A stretch of DNA of 64,000 nucleotides from an uncultured Pirellulaceae bacterium (lineage in GTDB: Bacteria; Planctomycetota; Planctomycetia; Pirellulales; Pirellulaceae). Positions 9,031 to 16,843 of the stretch are shown piece after piece. The first letter of the stretch is position 1; each line of letters opens with the position of its first letter. The stretch lies in contig CALDHM010000002.1 of NCBI GenBank assembly GCA_937941455.1, forward strand, positions 145,748 through 209,747, given 5' to 3'. The notes below the pieces were generated by a model that made no database searches, was not told the DNA's origin, and saw nothing but the letters and a program-made list of their open reading frames with translations. The position numbers and the translations under genes were made by a program.

Positions 9031-9430
9031 CAATCGATCGAATAGACTTTACTCGATCACGGCTCCGTTCTTCATCAGCCACGGACTAGCTTTTTAGCCA
9101 TGGCATTGGCGCTCTCCAGCGGTGTTGAAAACCTCTAACTTCACCTGCCCACCGGGAGCGTCGCGGTGCCAGCCGCGGGCCGCGGGGAGCGGGGGGTGAT
9201 GTGTCATCTTGAATCGGCGTTTCGCAACGGACAAACGTCATTACTTGTCACTGCCGCAGCTTCTACCAGTGCTTCCCGACTCAACCAGCGTTTCTCTCTC
9301 CGAACTTTGCGGGCCGACTCACCTGGAGAGAGAGTGGATAGAGGTGGTGATTCCGCTCTGGCTTCGATTGCCCGTTTGCTCCCGTTGTTTCAATGGCCCT
9401 GGCGGGGTGAATCATCCGGAGGAGTGGATG

Positions 9431-9464
9431 AAAAAAAAGACGCCCGGCGGCAAGACCGGGCGTC
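9431..9464 (-). terminator. Factor-independent terminator, minus strand
   Basis: On the minus strand GACGCCCGG, an eight-base loop, CCGGGCGTC and then eight T residues: a nine-pair GC-rich stem and uninterrupted T tract. The nearest minus-strand gene ends at 9847, so the mRNA of the DUF11-repeat gene would carry a 3-prime untranslated part of about 380 bases that includes the family B element. Confidence 0.8.
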
Positions 9465-9654
9465 GAGCGAAGAAGTTGAAACCTCCGTGTGAGGATTCAA
9501 GCAGTCGATTTAGTACCGTTCGGGAGAAATAATCCGCGTACTATCCGGCAATCACGGCGGATTTTCCTTTCGGATTCTGACAGCCGTCCGTTTCCGTACC
9601 GGTTTTGCGAACGCGTTGCGTTTCGAACAGGATTCCGTTGAGGACGAGTCTTTG

Positions 9655-9780
9655 TCCCCCAACTAGGCTTTGTGCCAAAGCTCATCAGCCGCAGGTCGCC
9701 AGCCCGCAGTTCTCCTGAAAACCGGACGCTAGGGCGTTCCGGCTAATCGTTTGGGGACAACCCCTAGTAGCCGGAACATG
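9655..9780 (+). repeat. Structured dispersed repeat family B, copy 1
   Basis: About 75 per cent identical by eye to 30076-30206. Conserved blocks include TGTGCCA, GCCGCAG, GTTCTCCTG, AACCGGACGCTA and GGGACAA. The 3-prime half folds into a perfect ten-pair stem (GTTCCGGCTA 9736-9745 with TAGCCGGAAC 9768-9777) that encloses GGGG-ACAA-CCCC (9753-9764). A 5-prime hairpin is formed by GCTTTG and CAAAGC. It could be a MITE-like element or a non-coding RNA; orientation is arbitrary. Confidence 0.6.
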
Positions 9781-9846
9781 TACATGTTTTGCGAAAACCG
9801 CGGGCTTGCACTTGCGGCTGACGGATTGGGGCACCGAGCCCAGTCT

Positions 9847-11940
9847 TTAGCGTTTGAAGTCGTTGCCGTTGTCGCGGCGGGCCGAGGGTACGCCGATCTC
9901 GTTGCCGTAGAACTTGGTGGTTCCTTCCTTGACCTCGTGAACTTCGCCGTCTTCCGTGGTCAGTTGAGCACGGAAGCGGTGGACCCCTGGGGTCAAGGCA
10001 TGAGCCGTGACCACGACGGCGACCTCTTGTCCTGGCTCGATCACGGGGATCGGTGAGAACACGACCTGGCCGGTCGAGACTTGATGGTTCATGCCACTGG
10101 CCGTCACGGGCTCGACACCTTCAGCATATTGCATGACCAGGAACAGCTGATTAGCTGCCCGTGAGCCACGGTTTTTGATGCGGATGGTGTAGTCGATTTT
10201 TTGGCCGGTCGGCAAGGGACCTTGTGGATCGTCCACTGTCAAGATCAAATCGGCGACCGTCTCGACCATAGTGACGCAGCGGTCGACGGCTGCGATATCG
10301 CTGGAGCCGCGGGCGCCGAGGTCAAGTCGAATTTCCCCTTCGGTGTTCAGTTTGCAGTTGACGCGATAGGTACGTTTGACACCGACATCAAGGGTACCGA
10401 TGTGCCACCGCATCGCGTTATCTACCATTTCGGCGCCGTCGATGCCATCGAGATATTGCACACCGGGGGGCAGGGCCAAGGCGGCGGAAACATCGCGAGC
10501 AATCGCATCGCCGTTGTTGGTGATTGAAATTTCGTACTGGCCGATCGAACCGGCATATTTGAGGTCCGGGCCAGTGATACTCAAGGCCAAGCCGGGGCGA
10601 CGCACGATGATCGATTGATTGGCTTTGGCCTGTAGCTCGCCAAGACCGATCGCGTGAGTCGTGAGATCCAGTTGGCCGGCAGCTCGGGCCAGCAGTTCGA
10701 CCTGGAACGAGCGCTCTTGTCCTGGTGGAATTTCACCAAGGTTGGCCCGTTCGCCGCCAAGGGCTTCGGGGAGCATGACGGTGACATTTTCCGCGATACC
10801 GGTCCCCGGGTTGCGGACGGTTACTTGGTACATGGCGGTTTCGCCGTAGAGGACCTCAGCCGGTCCGCCGATGGTCATTTCCAGTCGCGGTTCGGTGACG
10901 AGGACGCGGGCAGAGGCTTGCCGCGGTTGCATCGACCATTCGACCTGGACATCGAAATTTTCGGCTCGAGACGGGGTCGCATCGAGGATCATCGTTTGAG
11001 AAGTGCCACCCACCAACCGATCGATTTTCCATTGGATGCGGGCGGCGCGTTGTTCCGTTCCGATTTCACGGCGTCCGATCGAAGTATTGACGTTTTCGAT
11101 TTTGACCCACTGGGGGACATTGACGTTGACGATCAAGTTGTCTGCATCGCGGTTGGAAGTGTTGCGGATGACGATCTGATACTGTGCTCGCTTGTGGATG
11201 CCCACGCTTTGCGGACCGAACGACTCGATCTCGATCGCGGGGCTTTCCATATTGAGCATGCGGGAATCTCGGTGAGAATTGCCGCGGCCGGTCCCAACCT
11301 CGAAGCTAATCAGCTGGGTTGGCTCGCGGGTGGCCGGTAGTTGTGTCTCGATTTTTTGTTCGGCGGACGGAGCCGACGGTTGGGCCTGCGTCGGCGGAGA
11401 GGTCACCGGCTCCTTGGTTTGCTCGGTGGTTGCTTGCGGCTGCGACTGCGGCCGATTCAAACCGGCCATGCGGCTCGATGTTTGCTCCCCATTGCCCTTG
11501 CGGAGTTCGAGGGCTTGGACCTGCGGAGGCTGTTGCAAGGATTTGGGCAACGCTTGATCTCGGGGGCTTTGCGGTGAAGCCGTTGGATCGGAGTTGTCAA
11601 GCATTTTTCGCTTGGCGATTTCCACAGCCTGTGGCGTCGGCAGCATCGGCTTGCTTCCCCCTAAGGCCGCCGGATTAGCAGGAGGCGCGTCGGCATCTTG
11701 GGTGTAGGCGACCTGGCGCACGGCGGAATCTTTTACCGTCGGGGTGGACTGTTCGTCGGTGAACCGAAACTCGATCCCTTTGCCCGGCAGCGGTCGGGAG
11801 GACGGCGGCACATGCACGTTCGGAGGAACAGGATTGGCGACTCGCGAGGGGGACTTGGTTTGACCTGAAACGGCGCTTGTCAATACCAACCAGGCCATCA
11901 ACCCGGCGGTCACGATCAGCTGTTTTGGGTAAGCTAGCAT
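9847..11940 (-). CDS. Secreted DUF11-repeat (COG1361-type) surface protein
   Basis: A 697-residue protein. The ATG at 11938-11940 is preceded by GAGGA at 8 bases and starts a signal peptide (KQLIVTAGLMAWLVLTSAVSGQ), so the longer frame to 12024 is not used. Residues about 25-230 are low-complexity, rich in Pro, Gln and Ala. From about 240 onward there are four repeated beta-sandwich DUF11-like units, each with a Y-x-I/V-x-N/R-N-x-G strand (for example YQIVIRNTSNRDADNL, YQVTVRNPGTGIAENV, YEISITNNGDAIARDV, YTIRIKNRGSRAANQL). Such proteins are common in planctomycetes and are presumed cell-surface or periplasmic; no enzymatic domain is seen. Confidence 0.85.
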   Translation of the reverse strand: MLAYPKQLIVTAGLMAWLVLTSAVSGQTKSPSRVANPVPPNVHVPPSSRPLPGKGIEFRFTDEQSTPTVKDSAVRQVAYTQDADAPPANPAALGGSKPMLPTPQAVEIAKRKMLDNSDPTASPQSPRDQALPKSLQQPPQVQALELRKGNGEQTSSRMAGLNRPQSQPQATTEQTKEPVTSPPTQAQPSAPSAEQKIETQLPATREPTQLISFEVGTGRGNSHRDSRMLNMESPAIEIESFGPQSVGIHKRAQYQIVIRNTSNRDADNLIVNVNVPQWVKIENVNTSIGRREIGTEQRAARIQWKIDRLVGGTSQTMILDATPSRAENFDVQVEWSMQPRQASARVLVTEPRLEMTIGGPAEVLYGETAMYQVTVRNPGTGIAENVTVMLPEALGGERANLGEIPPGQERSFQVELLARAAGQLDLTTHAIGLGELQAKANQSIIVRRPGLALSITGPDLKYAGSIGQYEISITNNGDAIARDVSAALALPPGVQYLDGIDGAEMVDNAMRWHIGTLDVGVKRTYRVNCKLNTEGEIRLDLGARGSSDIAAVDRCVTMVETVADLILTVDDPQGPLPTGQKIDYTIRIKNRGSRAANQLFLVMQYAEGVEPVTASGMNHQVSTGQVVFSPIPVIEPGQEVAVVVTAHALTPGVHRFRAQLTTEDGEVHEVKEGTTKFYGNEIGVPSARRDNGNDFKR

Positions 11941-12380
11941 TTTGATTCCTCGTTTGCTGAGACAACTTCTTCTCTGGTGGTATCGACTTTGACGATTAGG
12001 CAGGTTTAATCGAATTTCGAGCATCGCCGCGTTTCCTGCAAAATCGACAATTCTCGGATGCCCCGTGCGGGGGGACGTTTATCAAGAACGAGCGATTTCG
12101 TGAAGGGCAGCCTCCTGAAGTTTGAGCGATGCTGGTAATTCACTGGCAGCAGTTCCGCGGGCTGTACCACCAAGAGTTTTCTGGTTTAGGCCGGCCAACC
12201 TTCAGCTGGCGGAGCGGATTTCCTATCTGCTGCTGCCCCGTTTTTATGAGTGTTGCGACCAATTCCGAATTTTTCGGTGATTACTTCTAAGATTTGGCCC
12301 CTGCGCGCGAATTGACTGTCATACCGCCGCAACCATGTCAATCCTGGCGGTTCGAAGAACCACTTTTTGGGAGTCGAGTT
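11941..12380. other. 440-base divergent intergenic region
   Basis: Separates the divergent DUF11-repeat and coiled-coil genes, so promoters for both should lie here. Beyond the Shine-Dalgarno boxes next to each gene I see only a TTGACT at 12312-12317 with no good -10. Nothing else is recognised. Confidence 0.4.
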
Positions 12381-13181
12381 ATGTTGAAAAAAATCACCTT
12401 GATTGGGATCGGCGCGGTATTGGCCGGTTCCTTTTTGTTCGGCGGGCGTCTGATCCCCTACGCGAACACAGCGTACAACAAGGCCCGCGAGGCAGCTCAG
12501 CAGAGCGTGCCGCTGGGATTCCAGATCGACGCTGCCCGCGAGCAGTTGAAAAAGATCAAGCCCGAGATCAACGACATGGTCTATCAGATCGCGAAGGAAC
12601 GGGCGGAGATCAAGCGGCTGGAACGCGAGGTCGCTCGGCAAAATGAGCTGCTGGCCAAGCAACAGTCCGAAATCCTGAGCTTGCGGGCCCATCTCAACAC
12701 GGGCGAGGAAGTCTATGTCGCGACCAACGGCAAGGCCTACTCCAATGCCAAGGTGGAAGAGGATTTGCGGCATCGCTTCAGCATCTTCCAGACCGCCAAG
12801 CAAACCGTCGAGAAATCGCAACAAGTCCTGGAGCTGCGGCAGAAGTCCCTCGACAATGCCATGGTCAAACTGGAACAAGCCCAAGCGGCTCAACGAGAAT
12901 TGGAAGTCCAAATCGAAAATCTGATGGCTCGCCAACGGATGGTCGACGTGGCCAAATCGGCCAGCACGCTGAACTTCAGCGACAGCCAGCTGGCTCGCAC
13001 TCAGAAGATGATCGACGAGATCAGCAACCGCATCGACGCCGAAGAGGAAATGCTGGAACTGGCTCCAAAATACCTTGGCGAGATCCCGGTCAGCCCCTCG
13101 ACGAAAGGCTCCGAAGATATCGTGCGAGAAATCGATGAGTACTTCGGCGCATCAGCCTCGGACTCGGTCGTAAAAAAGTAA
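12381..13181 (+). CDS. Membrane-anchored coiled-coil protein
   Basis: A 266-residue protein of unknown function. The ATG at 12381 follows GGGAG by 7 bases and opens with a single hydrophobic helix (LKKITLIGIGAVLAGSFLFGG), so the 29-residue upstream extension is not used. The rest is nearly continuous coiled coil (about residues 50-130 and 150-235) rich in Glu, Lys, Gln and Arg, interrupted by a short turn with NGKAYSNAKVEEDL. The C-terminal tail holds PSTKGSEDIVREIDEYF. The helix may be an uncleaved anchor with the coil in the periplasm or cytoplasm. Similar genes occur in other planctomycetes as hypothetical proteins; the resemblance to PspA is only compositional. A terminator follows at 13264. 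Confidence 0.8.
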   Translation: MLKKITLIGIGAVLAGSFLFGGRLIPYANTAYNKAREAAQQSVPLGFQIDAAREQLKKIKPEINDMVYQIAKERAEIKRLEREVARQNELLAKQQSEILSLRAHLNTGEEVYVATNGKAYSNAKVEEDLRHRFSIFQTAKQTVEKSQQVLELRQKSLDNAMVKLEQAQAAQRELEVQIENLMARQRMVDVAKSASTLNFSDSQLARTQKMIDEISNRIDAEEEMLELAPKYLGEIPVSPSTKGSEDIVREIDEYFGASASDSVVKK

Positions 13182-13263
13182 TGGCTGGTCGATCGTTTTA
13201 ACAATCTCGACTTGGTTGCTTCGCGATTGCCGCCAATGCCCGAGCGGCGATTGATTTGAACTC

Positions 13264-13306
13264 GGGGGCTCGAAACGTTTGTTTCGGGTCCCCGTTTTTG
13301 TTTTTT
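13264..13306 (+). terminator. Terminator after the coiled-coil gene
   Basis: Stem GGGGCTCGAAAC with GTTTCGGGTCCCC (one bulge), followed by GTTTTTGTTTTTT. It separates the coiled-coil gene from the his leader promoter, 12 bases upstream of the TTGACA box. Confidence 0.75.
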
Positions 13307-13317
13307 GGGTTTGCGGG

Positions 13318-13346
13318 TTGACAAAATGGCTGTCGCCACTCACACT
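13318..13346 (+). promoter_or_regulatory. Candidate his operon promoter
   Basis: A perfect -35 box TTGACA (13318-13323) lies just after the upstream terminator, 17 bases before CACACT (13341-13346), a weak -10. Transcription would start near 13352, almost at the leader ATG, so the leader peptide would be translated from a nearly leaderless mRNA. The position between a terminator and the attenuator is the main support. Confidence 0.45.
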
Positions 13347-13353
13347 AAGTCGT

Positions 13354-13416
13354 ATGCAAACGATCCACGTTCATCGCCATCACCATCATTCGTTACCGAG
13401 CGTTGCTGCGGCGTGA
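13354..13416 (+). CDS. hisL: Histidine operon leader peptide
   Basis: A 20-codon frame ATG to TGA. Residues 5-12 read HVHRHHHH, six His in eight codons (13366-13389), far above chance and exactly placed upstream of hisG and an intrinsic terminator. In known his leaders, slow translation of the His codons when charged histidyl-tRNA is scarce lets an antiterminator form. The sequence has no good Shine-Dalgarno, which fits a start near the 5-prime end of the mRNA. It is too short for ordinary gene finders. The role as leader peptide is inference from composition and layout. Confidence 0.82.
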   Translation: MQTIHVHRHHHHSLPSVAAA

Positions 13417-13469
13417 TATAGTTTGCCCATAAGAAACTGTCCGACGCCAGCAACCGCTGGCGTTTTTTT
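13400..13469 (+). promoter_or_regulatory. his attenuator: antiterminator and terminator
   Basis: The terminator is an eight-pair stem ACGCCAGC (13444-13451), loop AACC, GCTGGCGT (13456-13463), followed by a run of seven T (13463-13469). Its 5-prime arm can instead pair with GCTGCGGCGT (13405-13414): GGCGT pairs with ACGCC perfectly, and GCT with AGC after a two-base bulge. That upstream segment overlaps the end of the leader frame. A ribosome stalled at the His codons leaves it free (antitermination), whereas a ribosome that reaches the stop codon covers it and lets the terminator form. hisG starts 43 bases downstream. Confidence 0.8.
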
Positions 13470-13512
13470 ATTGCCAGCCAGGCTGCTGCGTCATTGCCCA
13501 CAGGAACTCGCA

Positions 13513-14430
13513 ATGACCAACATCTCAGCGAATACGTCGCCGCCAGCGGAAGCGCCCGCGCGGGATCGGCAGGTGGCTCCCCTGCGGTTAGGGCTGCCCA
13601 AGGGCCGGATGGCCAACGAAGTCAATCAGTTACTGGCGGACGCGGGGATTCGCCCCCAAATATCCTCTCGCGACTATCGTCCGGAATTGTCGCTGGGTGG
13701 CCTCGAGGTCAAGCTGCTGAAGCCGCAAGCGATCGTCACCATGCTGGCCGTTGGCTCGCGCGATATTGGCTTTGCGGGGGCCGATTGGGTGGCCGAGCTG
13801 GACGCTCCCCTGATCGAGTTGCTCGACACGGGGCTCGATCCTGTCCGCATCGTGGCCGCGGCGCCGGCCGCGTCCCTGCGCGACCCCGATTTTTGGAACC
13901 GTCCGTTGCTCGTGGCTTCCGAACTCGAGTCGTTGACCCTCCGTTGGATCCGTCAGCGCGGGCTACTGGCAAAATTCGTGCGGTCGTATGGTTCGACGGA
14001 AGTCTATCCCCCTGAGGATGCCGACTGTATCGTCGATGTTGTGGCCACGGGAGCAACGTTGAAGGCCAACGGTCTCGAGGTGACCGACGTGATCATGCAG
14101 TCCTCGACTCGCCTGTACGCCTCGCCGATCACGATGGAGCGACCGGACCAGCGAAGGCGAGTCGAGGAGTTCGTGCTTTTGCTCAAGTCGGTGCTCGAGG
14201 CACGCCTGCGAGTGATGGTCGAGGTCAATGTCACAGCGGATGTGCTGGAGCGGGTCGTGAAGGTGCTCCCCTGCATGCGCGAGCCGACGATCGCGACGCT
14301 CCACGGCGATCGCGGCTACGCCATCAAGGTGGCGGCTCCCAAGAAAGACCTGCCGACGCTCCTGACGCAGATCAAGGCGCTCGGCGGGACCGATATCGTG
14401 GTGAGCCCGATTTCTCAAATCGTCCCTTAA
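13513..14430 (+). CDS. hisG: ATP phosphoribosyltransferase, long form (HisG)
   Basis: A 305-residue enzyme for the first step of histidine synthesis, ATP plus PRPP to phosphoribosyl-ATP. The start is the ATG at 13513 with AGGA at 7 bases; a TTG at 13423 would run through the attenuator and is rejected. Seen: LRLGLPKGRMANE near residue 23, the GADWVAELD region, CIVDVVATGATLKANGLEV (PRPP-binding loop), and a C-terminal ACT-like domain from about 225 (ATLHGDRGYAIKVAAPKKDL ... GGTDIVVSPISQIVP). The C-terminal domain identifies the long form, which is feedback-inhibited by histidine and does not need HisZ. First enzyme gene of the his operon. Confidence 0.96.
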   Translation: MTNISANTSPPAEAPARDRQVAPLRLGLPKGRMANEVNQLLADAGIRPQISSRDYRPELSLGGLEVKLLKPQAIVTMLAVGSRDIGFAGADWVAELDAPLIELLDTGLDPVRIVAAAPAASLRDPDFWNRPLLVASELESLTLRWIRQRGLLAKFVRSYGSTEVYPPEDADCIVDVVATGATLKANGLEVTDVIMQSSTRLYASPITMERPDQRRRVEEFVLLLKSVLEARLRVMVEVNVTADVLERVVKVLPCMREPTIATLHGDRGYAIKVAAPKKDLPTLLTQIKALGGTDIVVSPISQIVP

Positions 14431-14449
14431 CAAACGGGAATAGATTGCC

Positions 14450-15562
14450 ATGTCCGAGACCATGCGACGCCAACAATCGCCGATCGGCGGCCTGCCAGCC
14501 CCCAGCCGCCGCGTGGCGGAGGGAGCCGCCTATCGGCCGCCGAAAAGTGCCGTGCCGATCCGACTGCAACTCGACCGCAACGAGGGGAAGCCCCCCCCGG
14601 AATGGAACCATTGGGCAGCCGCCGCTGCCGACGAAGCGTTGTTGCGGCGGTATCCGGTTTCAACCGAGTTGGCGGCGAGGCTGGCTCAGCGGCACGGCGT
14701 GTCGCCGCAGCAAGTGCTGGTGACTTCCGGCGGGGATGAATCTTTGCAGCGGATTTGCCTGGCGCTCCTCGACGCCGGTGCGCAGTTGCTGCTCCCCAGT
14801 CCCACGTTCGAGATGATCGCCAAGTACGCCGCGCTGGCTGGTGCCGAGATTGTGGAGATCCCCTGGGGCCCGCAGGGCTACCCGCTCGAGGATATTCTCG
14901 ACCGATTGACCCCGCAAACGCGGTTAATCGCCGTGGTTTCCCCTAACAACCCCACGGGTGCCACCGTCGGTGCCGCCGAATTTCGGCGATTGGTCGAGGC
15001 GGTGCCGCACGTTTGGGTTTTGGTCGATGCGGCTTATGCTGAATTCGCCGATGAGGATTTGACGGGCATCGCCCTGCAGTATCCCAATACGATCGTGGTG
15101 CGAACGTTTTCGAAGGCTTGGGGCCTGGCCGGTTTGCGCGTCGGTTACTCACTGGCGCAGTCAACCACGATCGAATTTCTGCGCCGCGCTGGGGGGCCGT
15201 ATCCGGTGGCCACAGTTGCGCATTCGATCGTTTGCAGCGCGCTGGCCCAGTATCCAACGGCCGATCTGCCGTATGTTCGCCGCGCGATCGAAGAGCGAAG
15301 TGCCCTGACCGCGCTGTTGCGTCGGTTCGGACTGCGCGTTGAGGAATCGTCGGGGAACTTCGTCTACCTCCGCACGCCTGATGCAGAAAGGATTTACTGC
15401 GAGTTGCAGCAGCGAGGCATCGCCGTGCGCTGGTTTCCGGTTGATCGCGGTGGAGTCGCGGCACTGCGGATTTCGTGCCCCGGTGCTGCGGAAGAGTTCG
15501 TCGAATTGTGTTCCGCGCTGGAAGCGATTTTACTATCGCTGATCGCCGGCGGATCGCGATGA
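14450..15562 (+). CDS. hisC: Histidinol-phosphate aminotransferase (HisC)
   Basis: A 370-residue fold-type I PLP aminotransferase that converts imidazole-acetol phosphate and glutamate to histidinol phosphate. Seen: the LLPSPTFEMIAKYAALAGAE segment, VSPNNPTGA near residue 165, DAAYAEF, the PLP Lys near 221 in RTFSKAWGLAGLRVGY, and RISCPG near the C-terminus with the substrate-binding Arg. Starts 19 bases after hisG. The first 35 residues are rich in Arg and Pro and lie ahead of the usual N-terminus (LDRNEG); a later start is possible but no better ribosome-binding site is seen. Confidence 0.95.
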   Translation: MSETMRRQQSPIGGLPAPSRRVAEGAAYRPPKSAVPIRLQLDRNEGKPPPEWNHWAAAAADEALLRRYPVSTELAARLAQRHGVSPQQVLVTSGGDESLQRICLALLDAGAQLLLPSPTFEMIAKYAALAGAEIVEIPWGPQGYPLEDILDRLTPQTRLIAVVSPNNPTGATVGAAEFRRLVEAVPHVWVLVDAAYAEFADEDLTGIALQYPNTIVVRTFSKAWGLAGLRVGYSLAQSTTIEFLRRAGGPYPVATVAHSIVCSALAQYPTADLPYVRRAIEERSALTALLRRFGLRVEESSGNFVYLRTPDAERIYCELQQRGIAVRWFPVDRGGVAALRISCPGAAEEFVELCSALEAILLSLIAGGSR

Positions 15563-15641
15563 GGTTGTCCCTGTTTGAGCGCCGCCTGGAGCGTGGAACT
15601 TAATTGACCCTAATGTTACGGAAGAAAATCGAGTTGCCATC

Positions 15642-16232
15642 ATGAATTGCTCACGAATCGCCGAAGTCATAAGAAAGACATCCGAAACCGAGATCTGCCT
15701 GACTTTGGACTTGGACGGCAGCGGCTGGGCCCGCGTCGAAACCGGAATCGGTATGTTCGATCATTTGTTGACCGCATTGGCCCGACATTCTCGCTTCGAT
15801 TTGACGCTCACTTGTCGCGGCGATTTGCAGGTGGACGATCACCACACGGTCGAGGACTGCGCCCTGGCGATCGGTGCGGCGATCGATCAAGCGTTGGGGA
15901 ATCGCCAAGGGGTAACTCGCTTCGCAACCGGTTTCGCGCCCCTGGACGAGGCTCTGGTCCGCAGTGTGATCGATCTTTCGGGTCGGGGGGGGGCCTGGGT
16001 AAACCTGCCAATCCCTGTCGAGCGGATCGGTCTGTTGAGCAGCGAAAACGTGCCCCACTTCTTTCGATCGCTGGCAACCGCAGCGCGGCTGACCCTGCAT
16101 CAAGATTTAGTACGCGGTGAGAATGGTCATCACATTGCCGAAGCGGCCTTCAAATCGTTCGCCTTGGCGATTCGCAATGCGACCCGGCCGACGAATTTCG
16201 GCGACATTCCCAGTACCAAGGGCACATTATGA
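15642..16232 (+). CDS. hisB: Imidazoleglycerol-phosphate dehydratase (HisB)
   Basis: A 196-residue monofunctional dehydratase, imidazole-glycerol phosphate to imidazole-acetol phosphate. Manganese-binding His clusters are visible: FDHLLTALARHSRFD (about 40-55), DDHHTVED (about 66-73) and ENGHHIAEAAFKS near 165. There is no N-terminal histidinol-phosphatase domain, so that step must be supplied by a gene elsewhere. A nine-base G run (15985-15993) encodes a Gly-rich turn. The 79 bases before it carry no other gene. Its TGA overlaps the hisH ATG by four bases. Confidence 0.96.
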   Translation: MNCSRIAEVIRKTSETEICLTLDLDGSGWARVETGIGMFDHLLTALARHSRFDLTLTCRGDLQVDDHHTVEDCALAIGAAIDQALGNRQGVTRFATGFAPLDEALVRSVIDLSGRGGAWVNLPIPVERIGLLSSENVPHFFRSLATAARLTLHQDLVRGENGHHIAEAAFKSFALAIRNATRPTNFGDIPSTKGTL

Positions 16233-16843
16233 CGAACGGCAGCGACAACTTGGTAGCGGTGGTCGCCACGGGAGTGGCTAACGTCGCGTCGGTGATGGCC
16301 GCCCTGCGACGTCTCGGGAGAGAGCCGTATCCGGTGTCGTCGGCCAGCGAAGTCATGGCGGCACAGCGGTTGGTCCTGCCCGGAGTCGGCGCCTTTGCCG
16401 CGGCGATGCAACGTCTGATGGAGTTGGGGTTGGTCGAGCCCCTGCGCGAACGCATCGCCGCCGAGCGGCCGACGTTAGCGATTTGCCTCGGCTTGCAACT
16501 TTTGGCCGGCGGTAGTGACGAAAACCCCGGCGTTCGCGGACTGGACATTGTCGATGGACAAGTCGTCCCGTTGCCGGCCCGGCGACGGCCGCAGCTGGGC
16601 TGGAACCGCGTGGCCCCGGGAGCCGAATCGCGGTACATCAAGGAGGGTTACGCTTATTATGCTAACTCGTTTTGTCTGACCGCGGCTCCTGCCGGTTGGG
16701 TAGCGAGTTGGAGCCACTGCGACGATCGCTTCGTTGCGGCCATCGAGCGAGGGCCGGTGCTGGCCTGCCAATTCCACCCGGAGTTGTCGGGGGCGTGGGG
16801 CCGCGAGTGTTTGGCGAGATGGTGGGAGGCGACCGGATGTTGA
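16229..16843 (+). CDS. hisH: Imidazole glycerol phosphate synthase, glutaminase subunit (HisH)
   Basis: A 204-residue class I glutamine amidotransferase that feeds ammonia to HisF. Seen: LVLPGVGAFAAAM (oxyanion region), nucleophile Cys near residue 86 in AICLGLQLLAGGSDE, LGWN, and the His-x-Glu pair in CQFHPELSG near 177. The start overlaps the hisB stop (ATGA) and its stop overlaps the hisF start by seven bases, so the three genes are translationally coupled. Confidence 0.95.
   Translation: MTNGSDNLVAVVATGVANVASVMAALRRLGREPYPVSSASEVMAAQRLVLPGVGAFAAAMQRLMELGLVEPLRERIAAERPTLAICLGLQLLAGGSDENPGVRGLDIVDGQVVPLPARRRPQLGWNRVAPGAESRYIKEGYAYYANSFCLTAAPAGWVASWSHCDDRFVAAIERGPVLACQFHPELSGAWGRECLARWWEATGC

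Larger units (their letters stand above)
8981..9846. other. 866-base intergenic region with repeats and a terminator
   Basis: Lies between the convergent S9 peptidase and DUF11-repeat genes. It holds a family A repeat (8985), a strong minus-strand terminator (9431-9464) and a family B structured repeat (9655-9780). The frame 9209-9532 (TTG start, Lys-rich tail encoded by the terminator) is not supported as a gene. Short inverted runs CTCTCTCC and GGAGAGAG occur at about 9294-9335, without a T tract. Confidence 0.5.

Noticed and set aside
9209..9532. Open frame of 107 codons with a Lys-rich tail
   Set aside because: TTG start, no ribosome-binding site or known motif, and the Lys-rich part is encoded by the A run and stem of a minus-strand terminator.
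13423..13512. TTG-started 30-residue extension of HisG
   Set aside because: It would be translated through the attenuator hairpin and has no homology to HisG; ATG 13513 has a proper Shine-Dalgarno.
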